Assembly (NCBI RefSeq): GCF_964106895.1
Contig: NC_133578.1
Location: forward strand, 2,274,501 to 2,338,500
Reading direction: 5' to 3'
Origin: Numenius arquata
Lineage: Eukaryota; Chordata; Aves; Charadriiformes; Scolopacidae
DNA length: 64,000 nt
In this document: positions 9,401 to 16,500 of the stretch, piece by piece
Numbering within the stretch: position 1 is the stretch's first letter
How the letters are laid out: each line of letters opens with the position of its first letter
Made by a program: the position numbers and the translations under genes
The notes under the pieces: generated by a model
Seen by the model: the letters and a program-made list of their open reading frames with translations, nothing else
What the model was told of the DNA's origin: nothing
Databases searched by the model: none

Positions 9401-10833
9401 GGTAACCATGGGAGAGAACTTTGGGTGTTTTTACAGAATATGTATGCACGTATATATTATGTGTGTATATATTTATATATATGCAAAATAATGTTTGTGT
9501 GTATGCACATATATATGTACATACACATGTATTTTTACGTGTGCATCTCCTCACCAGACGAGGCCGTAACCGTGTCCCCACGCTCTCTCCCCACAGTCCA
9601 AGCCCAGCGCCGCAGCCGGGAGCATTCCCGCTCCGCCAGCGCCTTGAGCCTCAGCGGTGGGGAGGAAAAATCCGAACCCTCCGACGCCGTGGATCAACAT
9701 TTGTCCTACTACAGCAACGGGGGCTTCTTCACCACCACCGCCACAGGTAGGGGGAGGACAAAAATGCCATTTATTCATAATGTAGAGATCCCCAACGGGC
9801 GTGAAGTTGTGTTTCAGTGGGTGAAAGGCAGATTGGACCCACCTCCTGGCCTGTCCCGTGATCCTCATCCAAGCGCCTCTCTACCCCTATCGCCAATTCC
9901 GTAACAAACACTATAAATGTATTTTCCTTCCGTAGTGGGCTACAAACACGCCAAGACCATAGAGTTACCGCAGCAACGGTCATCCTCGGTCGCCACCCAG
10001 CAAACCACGGTGTCATCGGTGCCTTCTCACCCCTCTACTGCTGGTGTAAGTAACACGGATTGGTTGTAGGAAGACCTAATCCCAAGCTTGTAGGAGTCAA
10101 TCATCTGGCCACCTACCAAAGGGGCAGAGCCCGGGAGGGCTCCAAAGCTGGTGGTGCATCTCCCATCGGCGCTGCAGATGATGTTCATCCAGGAACGAGC
10201 TTCATCTGTTCTTAAAAACCTTAAATTAACATTCCTTCCTACTCCTGAGCCTGAAGCTTAGAGTAGATGTGACCGTGGGTACGGCCTCTCCTCCCCACAC
10301 CATCCCTGGGAGGCAACACCTTCAAGTGATGGCTGGAGCCACCTGGAGCTGATGCTGCTCAAATACACCCCAAAAACATCTTGTTCAGCTTCAGCATCAC
10401 TCAAACACTCAGACTGTAACTCGGGTACTGCGGTGCTTGGGCAACCGAGGTACTTAGTGAATGAGAAACACCATTTTGTGATCTGAAAGCAGGAGATTTA
10501 TAAGCCCAGCCAGATGCTGCCGGCAGTAGCACTTACGGAGTACTGGAATGAGTCAAAACCCATGGAATTAGACTTTATTCTCACCCCCAGAGTGACCCCA
10601 GGGGTATAAACGTGTCTCTCCTTTCTTTGCTCCCTCTCCCCTTCCTTTCCCACCTCCAGAAGACCTACCGGGCCATGTACGACTACATGGCAGCTGACGC
10701 CGACGAGGTGTCCTTCAAGGACGGCGACACCATCGTGAACGTGCAGGCCATCGACGAGGGCTGGATGTACGGCACCGTCCAGAGAACCGGCAAGACCGGG
10801 ATGCTCCCCGCCAACTACGTGGAGGCCGTCTAA
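395..10833 (+). CDS. NEB: Nebulin, C-terminal (Z-disc) part, 16 exons, 5'-incomplete
   Basis: Nebulin is the giant actin-binding ruler of skeletal-muscle thin filaments; its C-terminus is anchored in the Z-disc. Exons 395-487, 990-1082, 2372-2464, 3217-3309, 3703-3795, 4317-4409, 4921-5013, 5984-6076, 6370-6462, 6743-6835, 7596-7703, 8062-8245, 8729-8821, 9597-9746, 9936-10045 and 10660-10833 all have AG/GT borders and join in one frame into 582 residues plus TAA. They encode ten 31-residue simple repeats (VLYKE...TPTPVTPEMERVKRNQE..SS), two more repeat exons, a serine-rich linker and a C-terminal SH3 domain. That order, repeats then Ser-rich then SH3, is diagnostic. Nebulette has the same architecture, but it lacks this long Z-repeat run and is not next to RIF1. 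The 5' part of the gene lies to the left of the window. Certain as to family, very likely NEB itself from synteny. Confidence 0.96.
488..989 (+). other. NEB: NEB intron between Z-repeat exons a and b
   Basis: AT-rich, low-complexity intron with several T runs. Its first 100 bases weakly resemble the start of the introns after exons b and c. Nothing else is seen. Confidence 0.7.
990..1082 (+). CDS. NEB: NEB Z-repeat exon b
   Basis: 93 bases, phase 0-0, reading VLYKEDVGTGTPTPVTPEIE and on to NFSS. The acceptor is gttaccccgcag and the donor is TCG|gtattt. The exon is almost identical to those at 2372 and 3217, and its downstream intron is homologous to the one after 2464. Confidence 0.94.
1083..1635 (+). 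repeat. Intragenic tandem duplicate, copy 1 (intron after exon b)
   Basis: This intron segment aligns by eye along its length with 2465-3015. Shared landmarks in the same order are cccttttaatctattttaaaat, cctgtaatcaa, ttttttcctccataatt, ccttttgttaatc, aaaactaaac, gtgtaacctgctg and ggaagtcttt. The duplicated unit includes exon b and its acceptor (from about 971). Confidence 0.85.
1797..1860 (-). mobile_element. CR1 LINE 3'-end fragment
   Basis: The sequence catagaatcatacaatggtt followed by gagttggaagggaccttaaag is the reverse complement of the CR1 3' terminus. It is a short, 5'-truncated copy in the intron between NEB exons b and c. It lies outside the duplicated segment, so it probably inserted independently. 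Confidence 0.85.
2372..2464 (+). CDS. NEB: NEB Z-repeat exon c
   Basis: 93 bases, phase 0-0, reading VLYKEDLGTGTPTPVTPEIE and on to HISS. The acceptor is gttgccccgcag and the donor is TCG|gtattt. It is a close copy of exons b and d, down to the sequence just upstream of the acceptor. Confidence 0.94.
2465..3020 (+). repeat. Intragenic tandem duplicate, copy 2 (intron after exon c)
   Basis: Partner of 1083-1635, with the same landmarks in the same order and many small indels and substitutions. It shows that Z-repeat exons multiplied here by exon-plus-intron tandem duplication rather than by exon-only events. Confidence 0.85.
3217..3309 (+). CDS. NEB: NEB Z-repeat exon d
   Basis: 93 bases, phase 0-0, reading VLYKEDLGTGTPIPVTPEVE and on to HISS. 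The acceptor is gttaccccacag and the donor is TCG|gtattt. It belongs to the recently duplicated b-c-d group. Confidence 0.94.
3703..3795 (+). CDS. NEB: NEB Z-repeat exon e
   Basis: 93 bases, phase 0-0, reading VLYKESVGMGTPTPVTPEME and on to ICSS. The acceptor is gtcgctgcgcag and the donor is TCG|gtactt. Confidence 0.94.
4317..4409 (+). CDS. NEB: NEB Z-repeat exon f
   Basis: 93 bases, phase 0-0, reading VLYKENIGKATPTPVTPEME and on to IISS. The acceptor is gtgtctcccag and the donor is TCG|gtactt. Confidence 0.94.
4921..5013 (+). CDS. NEB: NEB Z-repeat exon g
   Basis: 93 bases, phase 0-0, reading VLYKENVGKVTPTPVTPEME and on to IISS. The acceptor is gtatcctgtag and the donor is TCG|gtacct. Confidence 0.94.
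5014..5983 (+). other. NEB: NEB intron between Z-repeat exons g and h
   Basis: The first 370 bases and the last 200 are AT-rich like the other introns. The stretch at about 5390-5780 is clearly GC-rich and of unknown origin. No exon with the repeat signature is present. Confidence 0.6.
5984..6076 (+). CDS. NEB: NEB Z-repeat exon h
   Basis: 93 bases, phase 0-0, reading VLYKENLGRATPTPITPEME and on to QISS. The acceptor is gtatcccacag and the donor is TCG|gtattg. Confidence 0.94.
6370..6462 (+). CDS. NEB: NEB Z-repeat exon i
   Basis: 93 bases, phase 0-0, reading VVYKEGLGKATPTPLTPEME and on to QISS. The acceptor is gacccctag and the donor is TCG|gtactg. Confidence 0.94.
6743..6835 (+). CDS. NEB: NEB Z-repeat exon j
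   Basis: 93 bases, phase 0-0, reading VLYKEHLAKGTPTPMTPEME, then RAKRNQENISS. The acceptor is gtaccccgtag and the donor is TCG|gtacgt. It is the last of the ten uniform repeats. It has Ala for Val before KRNQ, which sets it slightly apart from the others. Confidence 0.94.
6967..7097 (-). mobile_element. CR1 LINE 3'-end fragment
   Basis: It starts with a reversed CR1 tail (tagaatcacagaatggtttg) and continues through cttaaagcccatccagtgcc and ccaccagaccaggtt. This is the same young subfamily as the copies at 44246 and 46960. It lies between NEB exon j and the 108-base exon. Confidence 0.92.
7596..7703 (+). CDS. NEB: NEB repeat exon, 36 residues
   Basis: 108 bases, phase 0-0, beginning VLYSDSFRKQVQGKAAYVLD and ending QKHIST. 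It is a diverged simple repeat at the end of the Z-repeat run. Unlike the ten repeats before it, it has a strong donor (ACG|gtaaga), which fits a constitutive exon. Confidence 0.93.
7800..7845. repeat. CA/TA microsatellite
   Basis: A run of acacatgcacatacatatac passes into (TA)n in a NEB intron just after the 108-base repeat exon. Confidence 0.85.
8062..8245 (+). CDS. NEB: NEB last repeat exon, 61 residues
   Basis: 184 bases, phase 0 to 1. It begins VKYHEDFEKSKGSFTPVVTD and contains SDISYRG, a match to the nebulin SDxxY actin-binding motif, followed by a charged helical stretch (RRVVEMERKR). It closes the repeat domain before the linker. The acceptor is gaaattgcag. Confidence 0.93.
8729..8821 (+). 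CDS. NEB: NEB linker exon
   Basis: 93 bases, phase 1 to 1. With the preceding G it reads GLRVWRTNPGSVFDYDPAED and on to SRSLHMIS. This conserved linker joins the repeats to the serine-rich region. The exon is symmetric in phase, so skipping it would keep the frame. Confidence 0.92.
8922..8972. repeat. CA / CCCA microsatellite
   Basis: Alternating (CA)n, C runs and (CCCA)n, 100 bases after a NEB linker exon. Confidence 0.85.
9443..9540. repeat. TA/TG-rich low-complexity tract
   Basis: An imperfect alternating TATG/TGTA tract ends about 55 bases before the serine-rich exon of NEB. It could form an alternating purine-pyrimidine structure. Confidence 0.75.
9597..9746 (+). CDS. NEB: NEB serine-rich exon
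   Basis: 150 bases, phase 1 to 1. It encodes VQAQRRSREHSRSASALSLS followed by an acidic, Ser-rich and then Thr-rich stretch. It is the N-terminal half of the serine-rich region, with basic RxxS-type sites. It starts after ctccccacag and ends before gtaggg. Confidence 0.92.
9936..10045 (+). CDS. NEB: NEB Ser/Thr-rich exon before SH3
   Basis: 110 bases, phase 1 to 0. It encodes VGYKHAKTIELPQQRSSSVA followed by TQQTTVSS and a Pro/Ser tail ending TAG. It is the second half of the serine-rich region. The acceptor is cttccgtag and the donor is GGT|gtaagt. Confidence 0.92.
10046..10659 (+). other. NEB: NEB last intron
   Basis: A 614-base intron with no recognisable repeat. It ends in a long CT-rich tract (about 10616-10657) before the SH3 exon. 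Confidence 0.7.
10660..10833 (+). CDS. NEB: NEB terminal exon, SH3 domain
   Basis: 57 codons and TAA encode one complete SH3 domain. Visible landmarks are AMYDYMAADADEVSF (ALYDY-type motif and acidic RT loop), the ligand-binding Trp in DEGWMYGTV, and PANYVEAV at the end. In Z-discs this domain binds proline-rich partners such as myopalladin and titin. The acceptor cccacctccag is preceded by a long pyrimidine tract. Confidence 0.96.
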   Translation, partial: KTYRAMYDYMAADADEVSFKDGDTIVNVQAIDEGWMYGTVQRTGKTGMLPANYVEAV

Positions 10834-10925
10834 CCAAACCCGCACCTCCCGCAACACACGCCTTAGAAAAGGGTTTCTGACACTTTTTTCTTCCACCTTG
10901 ATAGTGCCTTAGGAACCACCAGGTT

Positions 10926-10979
10926 AAAAAATAAAAAAATAAAAAAATAAAACGAAAGAAAAAAAAATAGAAAAAAAGT
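10926..10979. repeat. A-rich simple repeat in NEB 3' UTR
   Basis: AATAAAAAAATAAA-type low-complexity sequence, 90 bases after the stop codon. It would cause internal oligo(dT) priming in cDNA data. Confidence 0.8.
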
Positions 10980-11475
10980 AACTGCAGAGCAAAACACTCT
11001 TGAAAGATCCTGTCAAAACATTTCTGAAAACTACTCGTGAACACAGCCCTGGGCATCGCTCGCGAGAACTGTGTTTCTTCCAGTGTCAAAAAAAAAACCC
11101 AAAACATATTTTTATAAAAATTGCCTGGATTTTCAAACATTTCACCAGCACATCCCACTGCTTAACTCTGCTGGGACTGCAACCCAGTTCAGCCTCTCTG
11201 AAATTCTACACATCTACGCAAGACTAAAACTACCAAGATTTACTTTACTCATTCTCTCATAAAGAGAGTATTTTTCCGGGCTGAAGTGTTTGAATATATT
11301 CACTTCTTTTCCATAAAAGCAACATTTAAGCTTAGTATCTCAACCCAAAATTTAGCTTGGGGAGGGGAAAAAAGCCCCACAAACCCAAAGGCCTCTCCCT
11401 TTCGCTTGATACACGTGTTTTTTCACGCAACCGTCCTGGGGTCAAAAGCTGTTGTTTCATGTAAACGAGTGCCTG

Positions 11476-11481
11476 AATAAA
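11476..11481 (+). terminator. NEB: Likely NEB poly(A) signal (AATAAA)
   Basis: The context gcctgaataaagctgctg is followed 25-35 bases later by a GT-rich element (gtttgatgtggtc). Both parts of a standard cleavage signal are therefore present. Confidence 0.7.
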
Positions 11482-11500
11482 GCTGCTGTTTCTGCAGGAC

Positions 11501-12319
11501 GTTTGATGTGGTCACTCCCGCTGAAGGGCGGGAAATCAATCCCAAAGCGGCTCCGGTGGGAAAAGTGGAGTTGAGAAAGGGCAAGGCGGCAGGTGGCGAT
11601 GGAGAAGCGAGACTCTGAGGGGCTGTGAATGAACTGGACAAGTTATTTCATACTGGAACACACTGGTTTCTGCTGCCGCGCCTGGTAACCGGCCATGTCT
11701 CCAAGGCAGGAGGAGATAAGAAGCCACCGGATACTGTGTCCAAGAGAGACTAAGGACTAAAAGCCGGTGAAGAGCAGCCGGAGCTGCAGCACTAAGGCGA
11801 GGGCGTTGATTGAAGGGAAGGGTGGGGGTGGGCAGAGCCAGCTGGAAAGGGACAGCCCTTCCTCAAAGCAGGACCTGGGGTTGCCAGCACTGAAGGGTGG
11901 TGGTTAAAGACCTTAACACCCTCTTGAGATGCGTCAGGAACATCCTTATCCGCACAGGTCACTGGGTACAGGAGACGAACAAGCCTTAAGGAGGCAGAGT
12001 TGGAACCAAAATAACATTTTCAGGAAAGAAAACCTGCAGCCAACTCCTTGCCGGCGCCGTTCACATTGTTGCTCCAAAACACCTCTTTGTCCTCTTCATT
12101 TTCTCCACGAGACGCATGAAGAGGACAAAGAATATTTCGAGTCTCGCTGACGAGACCCTGCCACGTCCCCGAGGACCTGCTCCTACCTCAGGGCGGCAGC
12201 AATGACCTTCCAAGGTCCCTCCCAACCTTGAGCACCCAAAGGAAAGCCCCGGGAGGGGCCGAACAGATCAAAAAGGGGAAAAAAAACCCACCCCGAACCA
12301 CAAGGACATGAACGAGTTT
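11501..12319. other. Intergenic spacer between the NEB and RIF1 3' ends
   Basis: About 0.8 kb of mixed-composition DNA between two convergent genes. I see no gene, repeat or RNA in it. Confidence 0.6.
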
Positions 12320-12336
12320 GGGAACTATTTGCCGGT

Positions 12337-12342
12337 TTTATT
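12337..12342 (-). terminator. RIF1: Likely RIF1 poly(A) signal
   Basis: The minus strand reads GGACAAATAAAACCGG and is followed by a strong GU-rich element (CCTTGTGGTTCGGGGTGGG, then a T run) at about 12310-12285. This gives a RIF1 3' UTR of about 1 kb. Confidence 0.65.
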
Positions 12343-12386
12343 TGTCCACGTGTAAGTTCTAAAACCACCTGCAGCACTTTTCTTTC

Positions 12387-12392
12387 AATAAA
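12387..12392 (+). terminator. Second plus-strand AATAAA beyond NEB
   Basis: The context tctttcaataaaggtccg lies inside the inferred RIF1 3' UTR. It could end a longer NEB transcript that overlaps RIF1. The downstream GU element is weak. Confidence 0.3.
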
Positions 12393-12595
12393 GGTCCGTT
12401 CTGACAGCTACGGTACAATATATACAGATTCCAGAGTAAAACCCGAGAACTCCCTCTGAAGGTCTCCGAGAAGCAGCAATGCATTCCATGCAATTAAAAC
12501 TCAAGAATCATAAATTACTAACCAACGTCTGCCATGATAAGTCTGTACACAATATACAAAGAGCTCTCGTCGGATCCATTCCTTTCCCCAAGGGG

Positions 12596-12634
12596 GAAGA
12601 AAAAAAAAAAAAAGAAAAAAAAAAAAAAAAAGAG
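12596..12634. repeat. A-rich low-complexity tract
   Basis: Two long A runs broken by single G residues, inside the RIF1 3' UTR (a U-rich tract in the mRNA). Confidence 0.85.
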
Positions 12635-12799
12635 TCTTCTCGGCAGAAGAAGGGCTGCAAGCAAAGAACGTGGGAAAGAGCCTGAGAAGCTTCTTAGTGT
12701 GATTCTTACAAAAATACATGCAAAAATAGATGTCATCCAGTTGTCAAACACCCGGTTAGGAATTAAACACAGTTCATCTCGGTATAAAACGGTGCTGGA

Positions 12800-12822
12800 G
12801 GAAGAGAGAGAGAGAGAGAGAG
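12800..12822. repeat. (GA)n microsatellite
   Basis: Eleven or so uninterrupted GA units, read as CU repeats in the RIF1 3' UTR. Confidence 0.9.
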
Positions 12823-12959
12823 GTCTGTCGGGGGCAGCAGCTCAGGAGGAGACGAAGGGGAAGAGCAGCTGAGCAGAGCTGAGAGATCCACCTCTTACCA
12901 AATGAGAAGAGTTTGCAGCAGTAAGAACACTTCGGATTTGAAAATAAAAAATACCCCAT

Positions 12960-12989
12960 CATAATAATTAATAATAATAATAATAATTT
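12960..12989. repeat. (ATA)n microsatellite
   Basis: A triplet ATA/AAT run in the RIF1 3' UTR. Confidence 0.9.
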
Positions 12990-13316
12990 AACTACTTCTG
13001 TCGGTTTGGTTTCACAGTCTTTGCTATTGCACAACTTTATCAAGTTTTCTTTCCCTACCCGAAAGAAATATGCATAGCAACGCCGTACAAACGCCTCCAA
13101 TAGGGAAGGAGCGATCCCACAAATTAGAATAAAATTAAAAAAGGGGGGGAAGAAAAGCCCACCACGGCACGTTTTGCTCATACAGACGTTAAAAAAAAAA
13201 AAAATCTTCTATGGTACAAAATGCACAGTTCAAGGAATAATTCGTCAGTAAGAAAAGCAGGTTTGGGGGAAAAAAAAATCGTTGTAACAAAATCCTCCTT
13301 ACTTAGAAATAATCAA

Positions 13317-13537
13317 CTAATCGGAAGTGTCGTGGGGCGGGGATTTCCAGCGGGACTGCAGGTTCCTCATGATGCAGTTTGTCATCCCCACCAGCTTCTC
13401 CTGCATCTCGAAGAGTTGGCTTCCCGAGTAGCCGTGCAGGTCTTCCGCCGCCAGCTGAGCCGCCAGCGCCTCGATCCGCCTCGGGAGATCGGCCCCCAGC
13501 TGCTCCTTCGGGGCGGAGACAACCGGCTCGAGCAGAT
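13317..13537 (-). CDS. RIF1: RIF1 terminal coding exon 35
   Basis: 221 bases including TAG (13319-13317), residues 2255-2327. It encodes helical sequence ending AEDLHGYSGSQLFEMQEKLV, then NLQSRWKSPP. This is the conserved C-terminus, implicated in mammals in BLM binding and oligomerisation. It is GC-rich compared with upstream exons. Confidence 0.95.
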
Positions 13538-16500
13538 CTGGAAGGGAAGGAAGGAAACCCCAGGAAAGGGCGGTTTGGGTTTAAATCTAACCCAGAGGTG
13601 TTGCAGCTTCTTCTGGACAAAATAACAGATTCAAACAGCCCAAGAAGTATTTTTTTCACAAAATATATGAGTTTCTGACAAAGGCCGCACTCAGAACCCC
13701 ACGGTACCCTTCTTTATGGTGACTTTCGTTACATTTGATCATCACGGTACAATAAGAAGAAGGATAGAAGTGAAAATATTCTATTCCAATACTGTCACTA
13801 CTTGGAGATGTGTTGTCCCGAAGCACCAACTTTTAAGTTGAGAAGTCACTCCTGGGTTCTTTGTTCTCCATATTAGAATCATAGAATTGTCCGGGTTGGA
13901 AGGGACCTTTAAGATCATCTAGTCCAACCATCAACCCAACTCTGATAAAAAACCCATCACTAACCCATGTCTCTAAGCTCTATGTCAACCCGGCTTTTAA
14001 ATACCTCCAGGGATGGGGCCTCAACCCCTTCCCTGGGCAGCCCATTCCAAGGCTTAACAACCCTTTCCGTGTAAATATTTTTCCTAATATCCAATCTGAA
14101 CCTCCCCCGGTGCAACTTGAGGCCATTTCCTCCTGTCCCATCGCCTGTTCCTTGGGAGAAGAGACCGACCCCCCTCCCAGCTACACCCTCCTTTCAGGGA
14201 GTTGTAGAGAGCGAGGTCTCCCCTCAGCCTCCTTTTCTTTTCATTAACCAAACGCTTCACAAGTCTTACAGGAAGAACAAACGTGGATCCCTCTGAGCCA
14301 TGGGGCCAAACTCCCCAAACGCACAGAATTCAAGTAAAAAGAGGCACCCAAATCCACAATGGGAATGCAGGGAACGGTTCCCCCCAGTCCCAGCCCACCC
14401 AAGATTTAGGCACCGCGTCACTATCTCTGCTTCATCCTGCTCCTTTCTGCGTGTGCCCGGAGCGGTTATCAAACAGCTCCGGAGACAAACCTGGCTGAGA
14501 TTCAGGGAATTAAGAACTTGGAGCCCAACTTAATTTGTATCTCACACGCTTACAGGAGCTCATTCGGGGAAAACGAGTATTTTTCCCCTCAAAATACACA
14601 ACAGGAGTTAAAAAGCTATTTCTACAGCGCTCCATAAAGCGGCTGATTCAATCACCCATCCACTGTGCCAATACTTGCTATTAACGCTCCCGAAAAACTG
14701 ACCACGAGCCCCCACGAGGGGAGAAGGGAAGGAGCGAAAGGGCCGGGAGAGCCCAGCCTGGAGCAGAACACGGGGAACTGGTACCTGTTGCGAGTTTTTC
14801 TTCGTCTACACAAAGAGATTTCTCCTCTATGTTATTTACGGGCTTTTCTGCATCTTCAAGCGCTGCTATTTCCTCAAATCCTCGGGATTTTACCTAAAGA
14901 GTTTTTGTGAGAACAGGAGGAAAAAGAGATTACACCGTGGGGTGCGTGTGTTTTAACCTCGTAATAAACACAATCCTTATCCCTGTTATTAATACTGTAA
15001 CTAAATCACCTCTGCCTTGAATTCCCACGTTACTTTGACAGGTAGAGATTACGTTTTGAAGTGCTATTTCAATCGGCCAAAAAAAACCCCATTATTCCTC
15101 ACGCTGGGTGTTAGGAGTTCGTTAGGCTAATAGTGACCTTTGGGGTATTAAAATTCAATTTTACCTGTTGCTCGTGATATCCTTTCAGAGCTTTTTTAAC
15201 ATTGGAAACTTTGGGAGAGCGGATGGGAAGCGTTTTGATCTCTGATGCCGACAGAGTGCTCAGGTCACCCACCGTCTTGATGTTCTTGGCCCGAATGAGC
15301 TGCCCCAAACCTCTGGCGCTGCCGCAGGGGAGGAAAAAAATGGGTTTATTTTGCTAGAATTCCTGTCCTTTCTGCCCTGCACGGTGTAGCAGACACAAAT
15401 CCTACACGAATGCCGAGTCACAAGCACGTAAGCGAAGGAAAAGCCTAAATGCAAGTGATGTTGTATCCACAGAAGCACTTCTGGCAGTTTGTCCTACAGC
15501 CAGCAGCGACAGGTGTTCTGTCACCCGCTCCTGGGTGACACCAGTGGAAGGAAAAGGAGTCGCCAATGCGGGGAAAGGCAGCACCGAGCAGCTCCCATTG
15601 CCCTGATAAATTACCAAAAATTCAGATCAGAAAAACCAGCCAAGCACCCGGCCTTTCTACATCTGGAACGTAGATTATTTTCAAACCCAAACCCCCTTCC
15701 CTCCTTTCCGGCATAAAAGTGTCTCTAAATCACGATATTTTGCATGAGAATATTTGGTTCTGCAGGCTCGGTTTCTATTAAAACCTCATTTTCAAGAGCA
15801 ACAACCCACTCACCAGATGTTCGACGTGATATGAGGTAAAATCACGTCAACGGTCGCTTTGCAGCCAGCTAAGGCGGGATACACGCATTCCGTAGGGCAA
15901 AGCAGCGATTCCTTCGCCATTTCCGTGATCTTGAATAATACAGAATAATTATTAAATTAACCATCAGGCAACTGAATACAGGGGAAAAAAAAAAAATTTT
16001 AGAAGAGATACATGAACCAAAGCGCTTCTTACTAAACACTTCTTTGAGCTCTTAAATTTAGGGTTACGAGATCCCAGGGACAGAAATCCTTTGGTTGGAG
16101 TGGTAATAAGCTGGATAGAAAAAAAGAGGGGAAAAAAAAGAAAAAAAAAAAGGTGTCTCAGGAACACAGGAATTTGGTAAATCAGCAGATTCTCGCTCCC
16201 TACATCTCCGAGAGTAACAGAATGAGCCAGGCTCAACCCGCCACAACCCTTTCTTACACCGAGTGGGTCTTACGGCTGTGTGCGAGGGACGGAACACGGA
16301 CTAACACGTTACCTACGATAAAGGAGGACCACGAGTATGTGGGACACACGGAAGATAACGTAACGGAACCTACCTTAGCCTGGATATTGGATAAAATTTT
16401 AAGGCTTCGGGAAGACGGCGAAGAAGAATGGGATCTAACGACTGGGCTTCTCCTGTCGATGTCGTCGGCCAGTCCTTCTTGGTAGATGGGGTCTGCGAAA

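Larger units (their letters stand above)
10834..11500 (+). other. NEB: NEB 3' untranslated region
   Basis: It runs from the TAA at 10831-10833 to just beyond the AATAAA at 11476. It contains an A-rich tract (10926-10979) that mimics poly(A) signals but lacks a GU-rich element. The end is inferred. Confidence 0.7.
12320..13316 (-). other. RIF1: RIF1 3' untranslated region
   Basis: It runs from the TAG at 13317-13319 to the inferred poly(A) site. It contains poly(A/T) tracts, a GA repeat and an ATA repeat, listed separately. Confidence 0.65.

Noticed and set aside
10920..10960. Multiple AATAAA hexamers just after the NEB stop
   Set aside because: They come from an A-rich simple repeat. There is no GU-rich element downstream, and the signal at 11476 has a better context.
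13303..13659. 118-codon minus-strand frame over the end of RIF1
   Set aside because: Wrong frame. The true RIF1 frame in the same place gives the conserved C-terminus and a TAG.
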